A DNA stretch of 64,000 nt from Saprospiraceae bacterium (GTDB lineage Bacteria > Bacteroidota > Bacteroidia > Chitinophagales > Saprospiraceae): assembly GCA_016717265.1 (NCBI GenBank), contig JADKFX010000001.1, forward strand, positions 2,492,501 through 2,556,500, given 5' to 3'. The notes beneath the pieces are model-generated. The model saw only the letters and a list, made by a program, of their open reading frames with translations. It had not been told where the DNA came from and ran no database searches. The position numbers were made by a program, and so were the translations under genes. Numbering within the stretch: position 1 is the stretch's first letter; each line of letters opens with the position of its first letter. Positions 46,502 through 53,947 of this stretch are shown here, piece by piece.

Positions 46502-46534
46502 AAAAGCCAGATCTAAAATTAGTATCTGGCTTTT
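46502..46534. terminator. Bidirectional intrinsic terminator
   Basis: AAAAGCCAGAT pairs perfectly with ATCTGGCTTTT around an 11-base loop. On the plus strand it ends the respiratory operon. On the minus strand the A run at 46497-46505 becomes a T run, ending the outer-membrane protein transcript. Confidence 0.85.
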
Positions 46535-46554
46535 ATATTTAAAGTTTAATTTAT

Positions 46555-47043
46555 TTATTTAAAAACGTAACGCACTGCAAGGGCACCATATCCAGCACCA
46601 AAGCCATCACCAAAACCATTTATAAAAAATGTAGGGATCCAATCAGCGGATAAATTTATTGGATAATCTGCAAATTTATAGTCTAAGCCTAAGCAACCTG
46701 AAAGTCCAAAGGAAGAAGATGAAAAATCATTATTTGGATAATATACATCATCAAAAGACCAAAAATAAGCATTGACTCCACCCCCAAAATACCAAGCCAA
46801 CCCATCTACACTATTAATTGGCATATGGTGTTGATAATAACCACCAATGTTAAACCAGTTGTAGTAAGAATAACTTCTATATCCTGCGGCAATTTCAATA
46901 GCAGCTTTTTCAGAAATAAAAGTCTTAAAAGATAGACTCAAAGGAGAGCCTAGTCTTAAACCTATTGCTGATTTGTAATCCTGTGCTTGTAAACTAAATG
47001 TAATAGCAAAAAATACGAGAACAATCAAATTTCTGATTTTCAT
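46555..47043 (-). CDS. Outer-membrane beta-barrel protein, unknown role
   Basis: 162 aa with a signal peptide (NLIVLVFFAITFSLQAQ) and alternating aromatic/glycine strands typical of a small barrel (AIGLRLGSPLSLSFKTF, AWYFGGGVNAYFWSF, GAGYGALAVRYVF with a terminal aromatic residue). The terminal YVFK fits an outer-membrane insertion signal. No further identity can be claimed. It has its own well-formed promoter and terminator, so it is a monocistronic unit. Confidence 0.8.
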   Translation of the reverse strand: MKIRNLIVLVFFAITFSLQAQDYKSAIGLRLGSPLSLSFKTFISEKAAIEIAAGYRSYSYYNWFNIGGYYQHHMPINSVDGLAWYFGGGVNAYFWSFDDVYYPNNDFSSSSFGLSGCLGLDYKFADYPINLSADWIPTFFINGFGDGFGAGYGALAVRYVFK

Positions 47044-47073
47044 AATGAATTGTTTAAAGGTTTTTTAATAAGG

Positions 47074-47102
47074 CAAATTTATTCGTTTTATTTTAAAATC
47101 AA
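47074..47102 (-). promoter_or_regulatory. Promoter of the outer-membrane barrel gene
   Basis: On the minus strand a TTG (47102-47100), 18 bp, then TAAATTTG (47081-47074), an exact -7 match. The predicted leader is about 25 nt before the ATG at 47043. Confidence 0.7.
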
Positions 47103-47108
47103 GTAATA

Positions 47109-47783
47109 TTAGTTAATTTTCCAATCTATTGGTTGTATGTTATTGTCAATCAAATAGTTATTAGCTAATAAAAAATGAGAATTCCCTATGAATCCACCCC
47201 TTGCCAGAGGCGAAGGGTGAGGACTTTCTAAAATAAGATGTTTGTTTGAATCGATTAAGGGCTTTTTTGATTTTGCAAAATTTCCCCATAGCATAAACAC
47301 AATTTGATTTTTATGAGTACTAATCTTGCGTATAACTTCATCTGTAAAATGCTCCCAACCTATGTTTTTATGTGAATTTGGCATTTTATGGCGGACTGTC
47401 AAGGAAGCATTTAATAAAAGGACACCTTCCCGGGTCCATTTACTTAAATCTCCATGAATCGGAATTTCAAAGCCAAAACTCCGCTTTAATTCTTTATAAA
47501 TATTAAGTAATGATGGCGGAATATGAATCCCTTTAGGCACTGAAAAACAGAGCCCCATGGCTTCACCTGGACCGTGATATGGATCTTGGCCAAGAATTAC
47601 AACTTTTAGTTTATCAAACGGGCAGGAGTTGAAAGCATTGAAGATTAATGGGCCTGGAGGATAAATTATCGATCCTTTGGCTTTTTCGGAACGAATTTGT
47701 TCAGAAACTTGTTGAAAATAGAGGGTATTAAACTCATTTTTCAATAATTCTTTCCAACTTGATTCTATCTTTACTGTATGCAT
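47109..47783 (-). CDS. ung: Uracil-DNA glycosylase, family 1
   Basis: Removes uracil from DNA in base-excision repair, 224 aa. The catalytic water-activating motif is GQDPYHGPGEAMGLCFSVP (Asp in DPYH). The uracil-contact strand VFMLWGNFAKSK and the DNA-intercalation loop ESPHPSPLARGGFIG, containing the catalytic His, are present. Length is normal. It is transcribed alone, divergent from the propeller protein gene with a 67-bp gap. Confidence 0.96.
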   Translation of the reverse strand: MHTVKIESSWKELLKNEFNTLYFQQVSEQIRSEKAKGSIIYPPGPLIFNAFNSCPFDKLKVVILGQDPYHGPGEAMGLCFSVPKGIHIPPSLLNIYKELKRSFGFEIPIHGDLSKWTREGVLLLNASLTVRHKMPNSHKNIGWEHFTDEVIRKISTHKNQIVFMLWGNFAKSKKPLIDSNKHLILESPHPSPLARGGFIGNSHFLLANNYLIDNNIQPIDWKIN

Positions 47784-47850
47784 TTTAAATTGGCATAGTT
47801 CTTTTAGGTAGAATCGCGAAGATATTTGAATAATTTCTAAATTTTTCCAA

Positions 47851-49929
47851 ATGAAAAAAGGTATATTGTATTTATTGATTTTAGTTGCATTTTCATCAAA
47901 TGCTCAACCCGTTAAATTGTGGAGTAAAATATTTGGTGGCAATGTTTCCGATATTGCCAATGTCATGGGTGTCTATAACGATACTATGTTGATTGCAGCA
48001 GGAAGAAGTTCATCTACCAATGTGGGTGGAAATAAAGGAGGTGATGATTTTATAGTTTGTCAATTCAAGCCGACAGGCGATTTAATCCGTTTGAAAACGT
48101 TTGGAGGTCCACAATCGGATCAAGTAAACTCCTTTGTGACATTACCAACTGGAAATGTAATCTTAGGCGGCTTTACAAATGGAAAAGGATCGGATGTTTC
48201 AAATTTATATGGTCTAACGGATATATGGATATTAGCCTATAACCCAGTTAACGGATCAAAAGTGTGGGAAAAAAGTATCGGAGGAACAAATAATGATCTA
48301 TTGAATGATTTATTTTATTTAGAAGCAGGAAGAATTTTTATTGCAGGGCACACTAAATCAATCGACAGGGATCTTTTAAATAGTCCTACGAAAGGTGGAA
48401 ATGATATTTTGGTTTCTTCTATTGATGAAGCAGGTGCTATTGTAAAAACTGCAACTTTTGGTGGTACCAAAGATGAAACGGCAAAAAAAATATTGAGAGC
48501 AGAATCATTTGGCGGTCAAATGCTCATTTTTGGTGAGACAGAATCAAATGATCTCGATTTTAATGGTATGAGCAAAGGAAAGAAAGATATTTTTATTTTA
48601 AAAATCAACCGAAATATCAATAAAGTTTTTCTTACGACAATCGGGGGGCCAGGTGATGATTTATTTGGGGATGCTGTTAATTTGGGGGATTCTGGCATGA
48701 TCATTTTCGGCACCGTGAATACAGTAGGTGGGCAGGTAGATAGCCTCAAAGGAGCTAAGGATTTATGGATGGTAAAATTGGATAAAGCTGGCAACCTTCA
48801 GTGGAAAAAAAATATTGGCGGAAGAAATGATGAGACTTCAGTGAAAGCTCAATTAGATGCGAACAATGACATTATTTTATTAGCAAATTCGAGTTCCAGA
48901 GATCAAGATATGATTGCAAATTATGGAGGAAGCGATGTGGTTGTTATGAAGTTGGATACTTCTGGAAATATCAAATGGCAAAAAAATTATGGAGGTACCT
49001 CTGGTGAAAATGCTGGTGCAATGTGTTTTGGAAATGACGGATCCATATATTTTGCAGCGCAATCTTTCAGCGTTAATACAGACTTACCAGCGACAAATAC
49101 AGTTCCTCCAGATTTCTGGACTGTAAAACTATTTGAATGTACAACAAAAGAATCATTTTATGATCAAAAGGCATGTTTCGGCGATACGATTGTTATACAC
49201 AGTAAGAAATATTATTCAGGCAAAGAAACCGGAATTGATACTTTAAAAAATGCTACAATTAATGGCTGTGATAGTATCGTTCATATATCTACTGTCTTTT
49301 TTCAACCAGTTTTAGAACAAATCGACGACACACTCTGTAATGAAGCTACGATTACCATTAATAATATAATTTTTGATAAGAATAACCCGATTCATACTTT
49401 TAAATTTAAAAGCCAATTTGGTTGTGATAGTTTTTTATTAGTGGATTTAAGTTTTTCTCCAGCACTTGAAGTAATTGATACCTTAATCACGAAAGATGAT
49501 GGCACTCAAAATGGCTGTATTGAAGTTGTTGTTGATGGTGGATGTAAACCTTATCAATATATTTGGACCACTGGAGATACGACAAGTCAAGTTTGTAGCC
49601 TTGCAACTGGAAATTATAAATTAGTAATTATTGATTGTAAAGCGTGTTCCAAGGAATTTTCATTTAAAGTTGGCACAACTGTAAAGACAGAGATTTCTGA
49701 AGAGGTAGAGCCGAAAGTATCATATACTACTGATCATATATTAATTGGCTTTGATAATCAAGAGATTATAAATATGAAGTTATATACACTTGGTGGTCAG
49801 CTATTGTTGAATCAAAATCCATTGACAAACGACATCATAATTTCTAGGAAATCACTTCCAAAAGGGATAATTGTACTTGATTTTGTATTTAAAAATGGTA
49901 AGAATCTTCAAATGAAGTTAACGAATTAA
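47851..49929 (+). CDS. Secreted seven-bladed beta-propeller protein with T9SS sorting domain
   Basis: 692 aa. Signal peptide (MKKGILYLLILVAFSSNAQ). Seven repeats of about 55 residues follow, each opening with a GG-x2-4-D/E string: FGGNVSD, FGGPQSD, IGGTNND, FGGTKDE, IGGPGDD, IGGRNDE, YGGTSGE. This is the pattern of a seven-bladed propeller of the SBBP kind. Next comes a Cys-containing region (CNEATITINN, GCDSFLLVDLSF) resembling SprB-like repeat segments, and a C-terminal T9SS type A sorting domain (LYTLGGQLLLNQ, LPKGIIVLDFVF). Probably a surface-exposed binding protein. It ends 50 bp before the tRNA-Arg repeat array. Confidence 0.88.
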   Translation: MKKGILYLLILVAFSSNAQPVKLWSKIFGGNVSDIANVMGVYNDTMLIAAGRSSSTNVGGNKGGDDFIVCQFKPTGDLIRLKTFGGPQSDQVNSFVTLPTGNVILGGFTNGKGSDVSNLYGLTDIWILAYNPVNGSKVWEKSIGGTNNDLLNDLFYLEAGRIFIAGHTKSIDRDLLNSPTKGGNDILVSSIDEAGAIVKTATFGGTKDETAKKILRAESFGGQMLIFGETESNDLDFNGMSKGKKDIFILKINRNINKVFLTTIGGPGDDLFGDAVNLGDSGMIIFGTVNTVGGQVDSLKGAKDLWMVKLDKAGNLQWKKNIGGRNDETSVKAQLDANNDIILLANSSSRDQDMIANYGGSDVVVMKLDTSGNIKWQKNYGGTSGENAGAMCFGNDGSIYFAAQSFSVNTDLPATNTVPPDFWTVKLFECTTKESFYDQKACFGDTIVIHSKKYYSGKETGIDTLKNATINGCDSIVHISTVFFQPVLEQIDDTLCNEATITINNIIFDKNNPIHTFKFKSQFGCDSFLLVDLSFSPALEVIDTLITKDDGTQNGCIEVVVDGGCKPYQYIWTTGDTTSQVCSLATGNYKLVIIDCKACSKEFSFKVGTTVKTEISEEVEPKVSYTTDHILIGFDNQEIINMKLYTLGGQLLLNQNPLTNDIIISRKSLPKGIIVLDFVFKNGKNLQMKLTN

Positions 49930-49949
49930 GTAAATTTCGCTGATAGTTC

Positions 49950-49957
49950 TATATTTG
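49950..49957 (+). promoter_or_regulatory. -7 promoter element upstream of the tRNA-Arg array
   Basis: TATATTTG, an exact TAnnTTTG match, lies 21 bp before the first tRNA-like repeat. No equally good element is seen between the repeats, so the intact tRNA may be transcribed through both. Confidence 0.5.
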
Positions 49958-49978
49958 CGCCCTATTTAATATTAAAAT

Positions 49979-50150
49979 GGTCTCGTAGCTCAGCTGGATA
50001 CCTGTCTGCCCGCTTGTCAAAAGGAGAGTAAATGGGTTAGCAGGCAAGCAGGCAGGGAGCAAATTGCATAGGAATAAATGAAAAGCACATGGTAGAATGT
50101 TATTTTGTGTATGTAATTAAATTGAAAGTCACAATCGATAAAACAAAAAT
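49979..50150 (+). repeat. tRNA-Arg-derived repeat unit 1 (172 bp)
   Basis: Begins with the first 22 bases of the downstream tRNA-Arg, through the D-loop (ending CTGGATA). It is then interrupted by a 56-bp element and resumes with GAGCAA, as the tRNA does, before diverging into about 88 bp of unrelated AT-rich sequence. It cannot fold into a tRNA. It is almost identical to unit 2, with only a few differences. Confidence 0.9.
50001..50056 (+). mobile_element. 56-bp palindrome-ended element inserted in tRNA D-loop, copy 1
   Basis: Ends are CCTGTCTGC and GCAGGCAGG, nine-base inverted termini with one G-T wobble. It sits exactly between GGATA and GAGCAA of the tRNA sequence, with no visible target duplication. 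It resembles a REP/MITE-like small palindromic element; it encodes nothing. Confidence 0.6.
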
Positions 50151-50321
50151 GGTCTCGTAGCTCAGCTGGATACCTGCCTGCCCGCTTGTCAAAAGGAGAG
50201 TAAATGGGTTAGCAGGCAAGCAGGCAGGGAGCAAATTGCATAGGAATATTTGAAAAGCACATGGTAGAATGTTATTTTGTGTATGTAATTAAATTGAAAG
50301 TCACAATTGATAAAACTAAAT
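50151..50321 (+). repeat. tRNA-Arg-derived repeat unit 2 (171 bp)
   Basis: Same construction as unit 1: the first 22 bases of tRNA-Arg, the 56-bp element, GAGCAA, then the same AT-rich tail. It differs by a handful of substitutions, so the duplication is recent. It abuts the intact tRNA gene directly. Confidence 0.9.
50173..50228 (+). mobile_element. 56-bp palindrome-ended element, copy 2
   Basis: Perfect inverted termini CCTGCCTGC / GCAGGCAGG at the same position in the tRNA-like sequence as copy 1. It differs from copy 1 by one base in the left end. Confidence 0.6.
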
Positions 50322-50395
50322 GGTCTCGTAGCTCAGCTGGATAGAGCAACTGCCTTCTAAGCAGTAGGTCTCAGGTTCGAATCCTGACGGGATCA
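50322..50395 (+). tRNA. tRNA-Arg (anticodon TCT)
   Basis: 74 nt cloverleaf. Acceptor GGTCTCG pairs with CGGGATC (two G-T pairs). The D-arm AGCTC...GAGC is present. The anticodon stem ACTGC/GCAGT closes loop CTTCTAA, with anticodon TCT at 34-36. The T-arm is CAGGTTCGAATCCTG and the discriminator base is A. CCA is not encoded. It reads AGA (and AGG by wobble) codons. Two interrupted copies of its 5' end lie directly upstream. Confidence 0.97.
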
Positions 50396-50413
50396 CAACT
50401 TATTTAACATTGC

Positions 50414-51142
50414 ATGATGAAGCTAATGAAATTAACAACTCTTGTTTTTTTACTTATTAATTCTTTTATAGGGTTTAGCCAATTCACTACTGGAGCACTA
50501 AAAATGGAAGTCAAAGGAATTAAAATGAATGGAGAAGACGCTCCTCCAGAAATGGCTTCTGTCTTAGGTGCAATGGATATTTCCATATTTTCTAACGGTA
50601 CTACCCAGAAATCCGTGATAAATATGATGATGATGAAAACCACCAATATCGTTGATCTTAAAGCAGATTCGATATTTATGTATCTGGATATCATGGGCAA
50701 AATGTATAAAATTGCACAACCCAGATCAGCTACTTTGGCAAATGCCGACACCTCAAATCCTGTGCAAATCATAGAACATCCTGAAGATACCAGAGAAATC
50801 TTAGGTTTTAAATGCCATCGCTATGATATTAAAATGAGTATCCCATCATCAAATTCAAAAGAAACCGATGTTCAAGAAATGAATTTAAAGTTATATGTTA
50901 CTAATGAACTCAATTTCGATCCTTCTTTTGTTACACAAAGCAATCATAAATTAAAAATAAAAGGTACACCTTTAGCTTATAATATGGTCATGGGCGGAGG
51001 TGCATTTCAAATGGAATTGCTTATGGAGGCCAAAAGTTTTGATAAAGAAATTAATCCAAAAGATATGCTTCCTCCGGAAGGTGTTTATAAAAATTATACC
51101 ATGGAAGAATTTCAAAAAGAAATGTCAAACAGGAACCGATAA
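50414..51142 (+). CDS. Secreted DUF4412-like protein
   Basis: 242 aa with a signal peptide (LTTLVFLLINSFIGFSQ). The mature part is beta-rich and Met-rich (INMMMMKTTN), with a ILGFKCHRYDI segment and a final NYTMEEFQKEM. This layout resembles the DUF4412 family of periplasmic proteins, but I hold that call loosely. It starts 18 bp after the tRNA-Arg, so it may be read from the same transcript. ATG 50414 and ATG 50417 are both possible starts. It converges on yajC with a 12-bp gap. Confidence 0.7.
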   Translation: MMKLMKLTTLVFLLINSFIGFSQFTTGALKMEVKGIKMNGEDAPPEMASVLGAMDISIFSNGTTQKSVINMMMMKTTNIVDLKADSIFMYLDIMGKMYKIAQPRSATLANADTSNPVQIIEHPEDTREILGFKCHRYDIKMSIPSSNSKETDVQEMNLKLYVTNELNFDPSFVTQSNHKLKIKGTPLAYNMVMGGGAFQMELLMEAKSFDKEINPKDMLPPEGVYKNYTMEEFQKEMSNRNR

Positions 51143-51154
51143 GTCCAAATTGTC

Positions 51155-51436
51155 TTAATGCTCAAATTGAAATTTGTCCTTAATTGCATCAGTACCTTCC
51201 TTGGAAAGTGTGGATTTCAATACTTTAACATAAGTCTTTGAATCAATTTGGAGTTCAATTACTAAGTCTTCAATTTTAGTGATTCGCCCAATAATGCCAG
51301 ATTGGGTGACAACCTGATCTCCTTTTTTAACTTCAGTAATAAATAAATTTTGTGCTTTCTGTTGTTTTGATTTTGGAAGTATGAAAAAAACATACATAAT
51401 TCCAAAAAGAATAACATATAAAATAATTATACTCAT
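51155..51436 (-). CDS. yajC: Preprotein translocase subunit YajC
   Basis: 93 aa accessory protein of the SecDF translocase. One N-terminal membrane helix (IIILYVILFGIMYVFFIL) is followed by PKSKQQKAQNLF and the family core VKKGDQVVTQSGIIGRITKI, then a small basic-acidic tail. Length is normal. It lies 12 bp downstream of a DUF1573 lipoprotein gene on the same strand and is probably co-transcribed with it, an arrangement common in Bacteroidota. Confidence 0.95.
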   Translation of the reverse strand: MSIIILYVILFGIMYVFFILPKSKQQKAQNLFITEVKKGDQVVTQSGIIGRITKIEDLVIELQIDSKTYVKVLKSTLSKEGTDAIKDKFQFEH

Positions 51437-51448
51437 ATATTCAATATT

Positions 51449-51901
51449 TTATTGATTGACATAACCTGTTAATAATATTTTTGTTGAAGCTGGAAATGTA
51501 TTAGCAAAAATTGTGATTTCTTTTTCTTGATACATAACCTTATCGTTTGTTGAAAATACAACTTTTAAGATTGAAGAATCTCCGGGTTCTAGTTTTTGTT
51601 TTTCAATTTTAGGAATTGCACATCCACAGGAACTGCTTACATTACTTATTAATAAGGTTGCTTTTCCTGTATTATAAAAACGATACTCATGTGTAATCGT
51701 ATCACCTTGAGTTGCTATACCAAAATTGTAATTGGTTTCTTTGAAATATATCTTAGGAATATTGATGGAATCCTCAGGATTATTTGCAGAAGCAGGATTA
51801 TTTATAAGTGTATCATATGAATTTGGTTCAAGCTTAGCATTTGGTTTGCAAGCAACAAATAGAGCTATGATTGAAATCAGTACAAATTTATATGAAATCA
51901 T
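51449..51901 (-). CDS. DUF1573 lipoprotein (copy next to yajC)
   Basis: 150 aa. Signal with lipobox LFVAC, Cys18. A single DUF1573 Ig-like domain follows: YFKETNYNFGIATQGDTITHEYRFYNTGKATLLI, then VSSSCGCAIP with the family's CGC, and EPGDSSILKVVFSTNDK. Probably periplasmic or outer-membrane; function unknown. Its -7 element is four bases before the ATG, suggesting a leaderless transcript. Paralogous to the lipoprotein gene 100 bp upstream. Confidence 0.9.
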   Translation of the reverse strand: MISYKFVLISIIALFVACKPNAKLEPNSYDTLINNPASANNPEDSINIPKIYFKETNYNFGIATQGDTITHEYRFYNTGKATLLISNVSSSCGCAIPKIEKQKLEPGDSSILKVVFSTNDKVMYQEKEITIFANTFPASTKILLTGYVNQ

Positions 51902-51905
51902 GCTG

Positions 51906-51913
51906 CAAAAGTA
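51906..51913 (-). promoter_or_regulatory. TAnnTTTG element four bases before a start codon (DUF1573, yajC operon)
   Basis: Reads TACTTTTG on the minus strand, then four bases, then ATG at 51901. The spacing predicts transcription starting at the start codon. Confidence 0.5.
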
Positions 51914-52000
51914 TTCAATTCTAGTTTAATTGTGTGTTTCAATCCTTTTATTACCGAAAGTTTTGTTTTAAGCCACTTCGAATCTGCTTAGTTTGGAAAC

Positions 52001-52435
52001 TTATTTAAATGGTTTTACAAATCCAGTGATTCTTAAAGTTGCCATTGGAGGAATTGTATTTGTACTAATATAGACTTCTTTTTCAACATAGCCGGGAGTT
52101 ACTGCTGAATGATAAACAACCCGTATAGCAGAAGAGTCACCGGGTTCTATAATCATTTTTAATGCTTTTGGTGTCGCGCAAATACATTGCGCATCCATTT
52201 TTGTGATTCGCAGGATAGTGGTACCTTGATTTTTAAATTTAAAATCATGAGATGCACTATCTCCAAAATTTAAGGTGTCAAAATCATATAAATACTCTTT
52301 ATAATATATTTTTGCTATTTGATTTGAATCCTGATTGCTTTTAGCTTGATTTGAATTTGGCAAAGAATCCGTTGTATTTTTACACCCTGCAATAAAAATT
52401 GTAAAAATCAATAAAAGAATTCGAAAAACATTCAT
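52001..52435 (-). CDS. DUF1573 lipoprotein (second copy)
   Basis: 144 aa. Signal with lipobox FIAGC, Cys18, the same position as in its paralogue. The DUF1573 domain has YDFDTLNFGDSASHDFKFKNQGTTILRI and ECxC-type CICATPKA in place of CGC, then EPGDSSAIRVVYHS. Function unknown. It is monocistronic or leads into the next DUF1573 gene after about 100 bp. TATATTTG sits four bases before the ATG. Confidence 0.88.
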   Translation of the reverse strand: MNVFRILLLIFTIFIAGCKNTTDSLPNSNQAKSNQDSNQIAKIYYKEYLYDFDTLNFGDSASHDFKFKNQGTTILRITKMDAQCICATPKALKMIIEPGDSSAIRVVYHSAVTPGYVEKEVYISTNTIPPMATLRITGFVKPFK

Positions 52436-52439
52436 AACA

Positions 52440-52447
52440 CAAATATA
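52440..52447 (-). promoter_or_regulatory. TAnnTTTG element four bases before a start codon (second DUF1573 gene)
   Basis: Reads TATATTTG on the minus strand, then four bases and ATG at 52435. It has identical geometry to the element before the paralogue. Confidence 0.5.
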
Positions 52448-52466
52448 TTGAATTCAAACAAAAGAG

Positions 52467-53003
52467 ATGTATAATTTAAACTCTAGTATTTGTTTTCTAG
52501 GGATGCCAGGGTGTGGTAAAACTTGGATTTCAAAAGAGCTTGGTCATCATTTTGAAATTCCTTATTTTGATTTAGATGCTGAAATTGAAATCCGCACAGG
52601 TATGCGTATATCTTTGTTTTGGGAGAAGTATGGAGAAATGTGTTTTCGGATTGAAGAACGGGCTGCCTTGCTGGATTTACTCACAGGGGATCCATTGATC
52701 CTGGCTTTAGGAGGGGGAACGCCTTGTTATTTTGACAATATGTCGATTGTTCAAGAATTTAGCACAAGTTTTTATTTGAAAAGTTCACCGGAGAAACTGC
52801 TTACAAATATTGAAAAAATCAGAAGGCCCGTATTTAATGGTAAATCAGAAATCTTACACCAAATTACTATTTTATTGAAGCAAAGAAGTACATTCTATCA
52901 AAGGGCTACACTTATTCAAAATGCATATTTAGATGAACCAAATCTTTTTAAGGATGTTAAACAAATTTGTATTGATCATCATTTAATTGAATATAAAATA
53001 TAA
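52467..53003 (+). CDS. aroK: Shikimate kinase
   Basis: Phosphorylates shikimate in aromatic amino acid synthesis, 178 aa. The P-loop is GMPGCGKTW (12-20). The shikimate-binding Asp and Arg are in YFDLDAEIEIRTGM and CFRIEERAALL. LALGGGTPC is the family's GGG loop, and RRPVF begins the lid region. It is slightly divergent from E. coli AroK but complete. It starts 31 bp from the divergent lipoprotein gene, and trxB follows after 2 bp. Confidence 0.94.
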   Translation: MYNLNSSICFLGMPGCGKTWISKELGHHFEIPYFDLDAEIEIRTGMRISLFWEKYGEMCFRIEERAALLDLLTGDPLILALGGGTPCYFDNMSIVQEFSTSFYLKSSPEKLLTNIEKIRRPVFNGKSEILHQITILLKQRSTFYQRATLIQNAYLDEPNLFKDVKQICIDHHLIEYKI

Positions 53004-53005
53004 TC

Positions 53006-53944
53006 ATGGAACAAACTATTCACCATACAATTATAATTGGTTCAGGACCGGCAGGTTATACTGCAGCCATTTACGCTGCCAGAGCGAATATGCATCCAGT
53101 GCTTTTTACAGGAAGTGAGCCTGGCGGTCAATTGATGATAACAACAGAGGTGGAAAATTATCCGGGTTACCCTGATGGTGTCCAGGGACCTAAAATGATG
53201 GAGGATTTTCAAAAACAAGCGCAACGTTTTCAAACGGATATTAAGTTTGAAATTATTTCTAAAGTAGATTTCACAGGACCTGTTCATAAAATATGGTCTG
53301 AATCCGGGGATATGTATCAAGCGCATACAATCATCATTTCTTCTGGTGCAAGTGCAAAATGGCTTGGATTGGAATCTGAAAAAAGACTTATGAATAGAGG
53401 CGTTTCTGCTTGTGCGGTGTGTGATGGATTTTTTTTTCGTGGAATGCCCGTTGCCGTTGTAGGCGCTGGTGATACAGCAGCAGAAGAAGCTTCCTATTTA
53501 GCGAAGCTTTGTCCGGAAGTCCATCTTTTAGTAAGAAAGGATAGCATGAGAGCATCTAAAATAATGCAGGAACGTGTTTTAAATAATCCTAAAATTATTG
53601 TGCATTGGAATACAGAAACACTGGAAGTACTGGGAAACGAAGATGTTGAATCCATCAAAATAGTAAACAATAAAACCAAGGAAATTTCTGAAATTCAGGT
53701 TAAAGCATTTTTTGTTGCAATTGGCCATCAGCCAAATTCGGGTCCCTTTATGAATTGGATTGATATGGATGAACAAGCTTATATTAAAACAATACCCGGT
53801 AGCACACGAACAAATAGACCGGGTGTTTTTGCATGTGGAGATGTTCAGGATCGAAATTACAGACAAGCAGTGACTGCTGCGGGCACTGGCTGTATGGCTG
53901 CTTTAGATGCAGAACGGTATCTAGTGTCTTCAGGCGTTCTATAA
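53006..53944 (+). CDS. trxB: Thioredoxin reductase
   Basis: NADPH-dependent flavoprotein that reduces thioredoxin, 312 aa. The FAD motif GSGPAGYTAAIYAARA is near the N-terminus. The redox-active CAVCDG is near 137-142, the NADPH motif GAGDTAAEEASYLA follows, and the terminal FACGDVQDRNYRQAVTAAGTGCMAA closes the FAD site. It is probably co-transcribed with aroK. It ends 3 bp from the convergent dnaG. Confidence 0.97.
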   Translation: MEQTIHHTIIIGSGPAGYTAAIYAARANMHPVLFTGSEPGGQLMITTEVENYPGYPDGVQGPKMMEDFQKQAQRFQTDIKFEIISKVDFTGPVHKIWSESGDMYQAHTIIISSGASAKWLGLESEKRLMNRGVSACAVCDGFFFRGMPVAVVGAGDTAAEEASYLAKLCPEVHLLVRKDSMRASKIMQERVLNNPKIIVHWNTETLEVLGNEDVESIKIVNNKTKEISEIQVKAFFVAIGHQPNSGPFMNWIDMDEQAYIKTIPGSTRTNRPGVFACGDVQDRNYRQAVTAAGTGCMAALDAERYLVSSGVL

Positions 53945-53947
53945 GCA

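Noticed and set aside
49979..50321. CRISPR array or IS element
   Set aside because: Only two long units with no spacer variation, no cas genes and no transposase. The units are explained by tRNA-derived tandem duplication.
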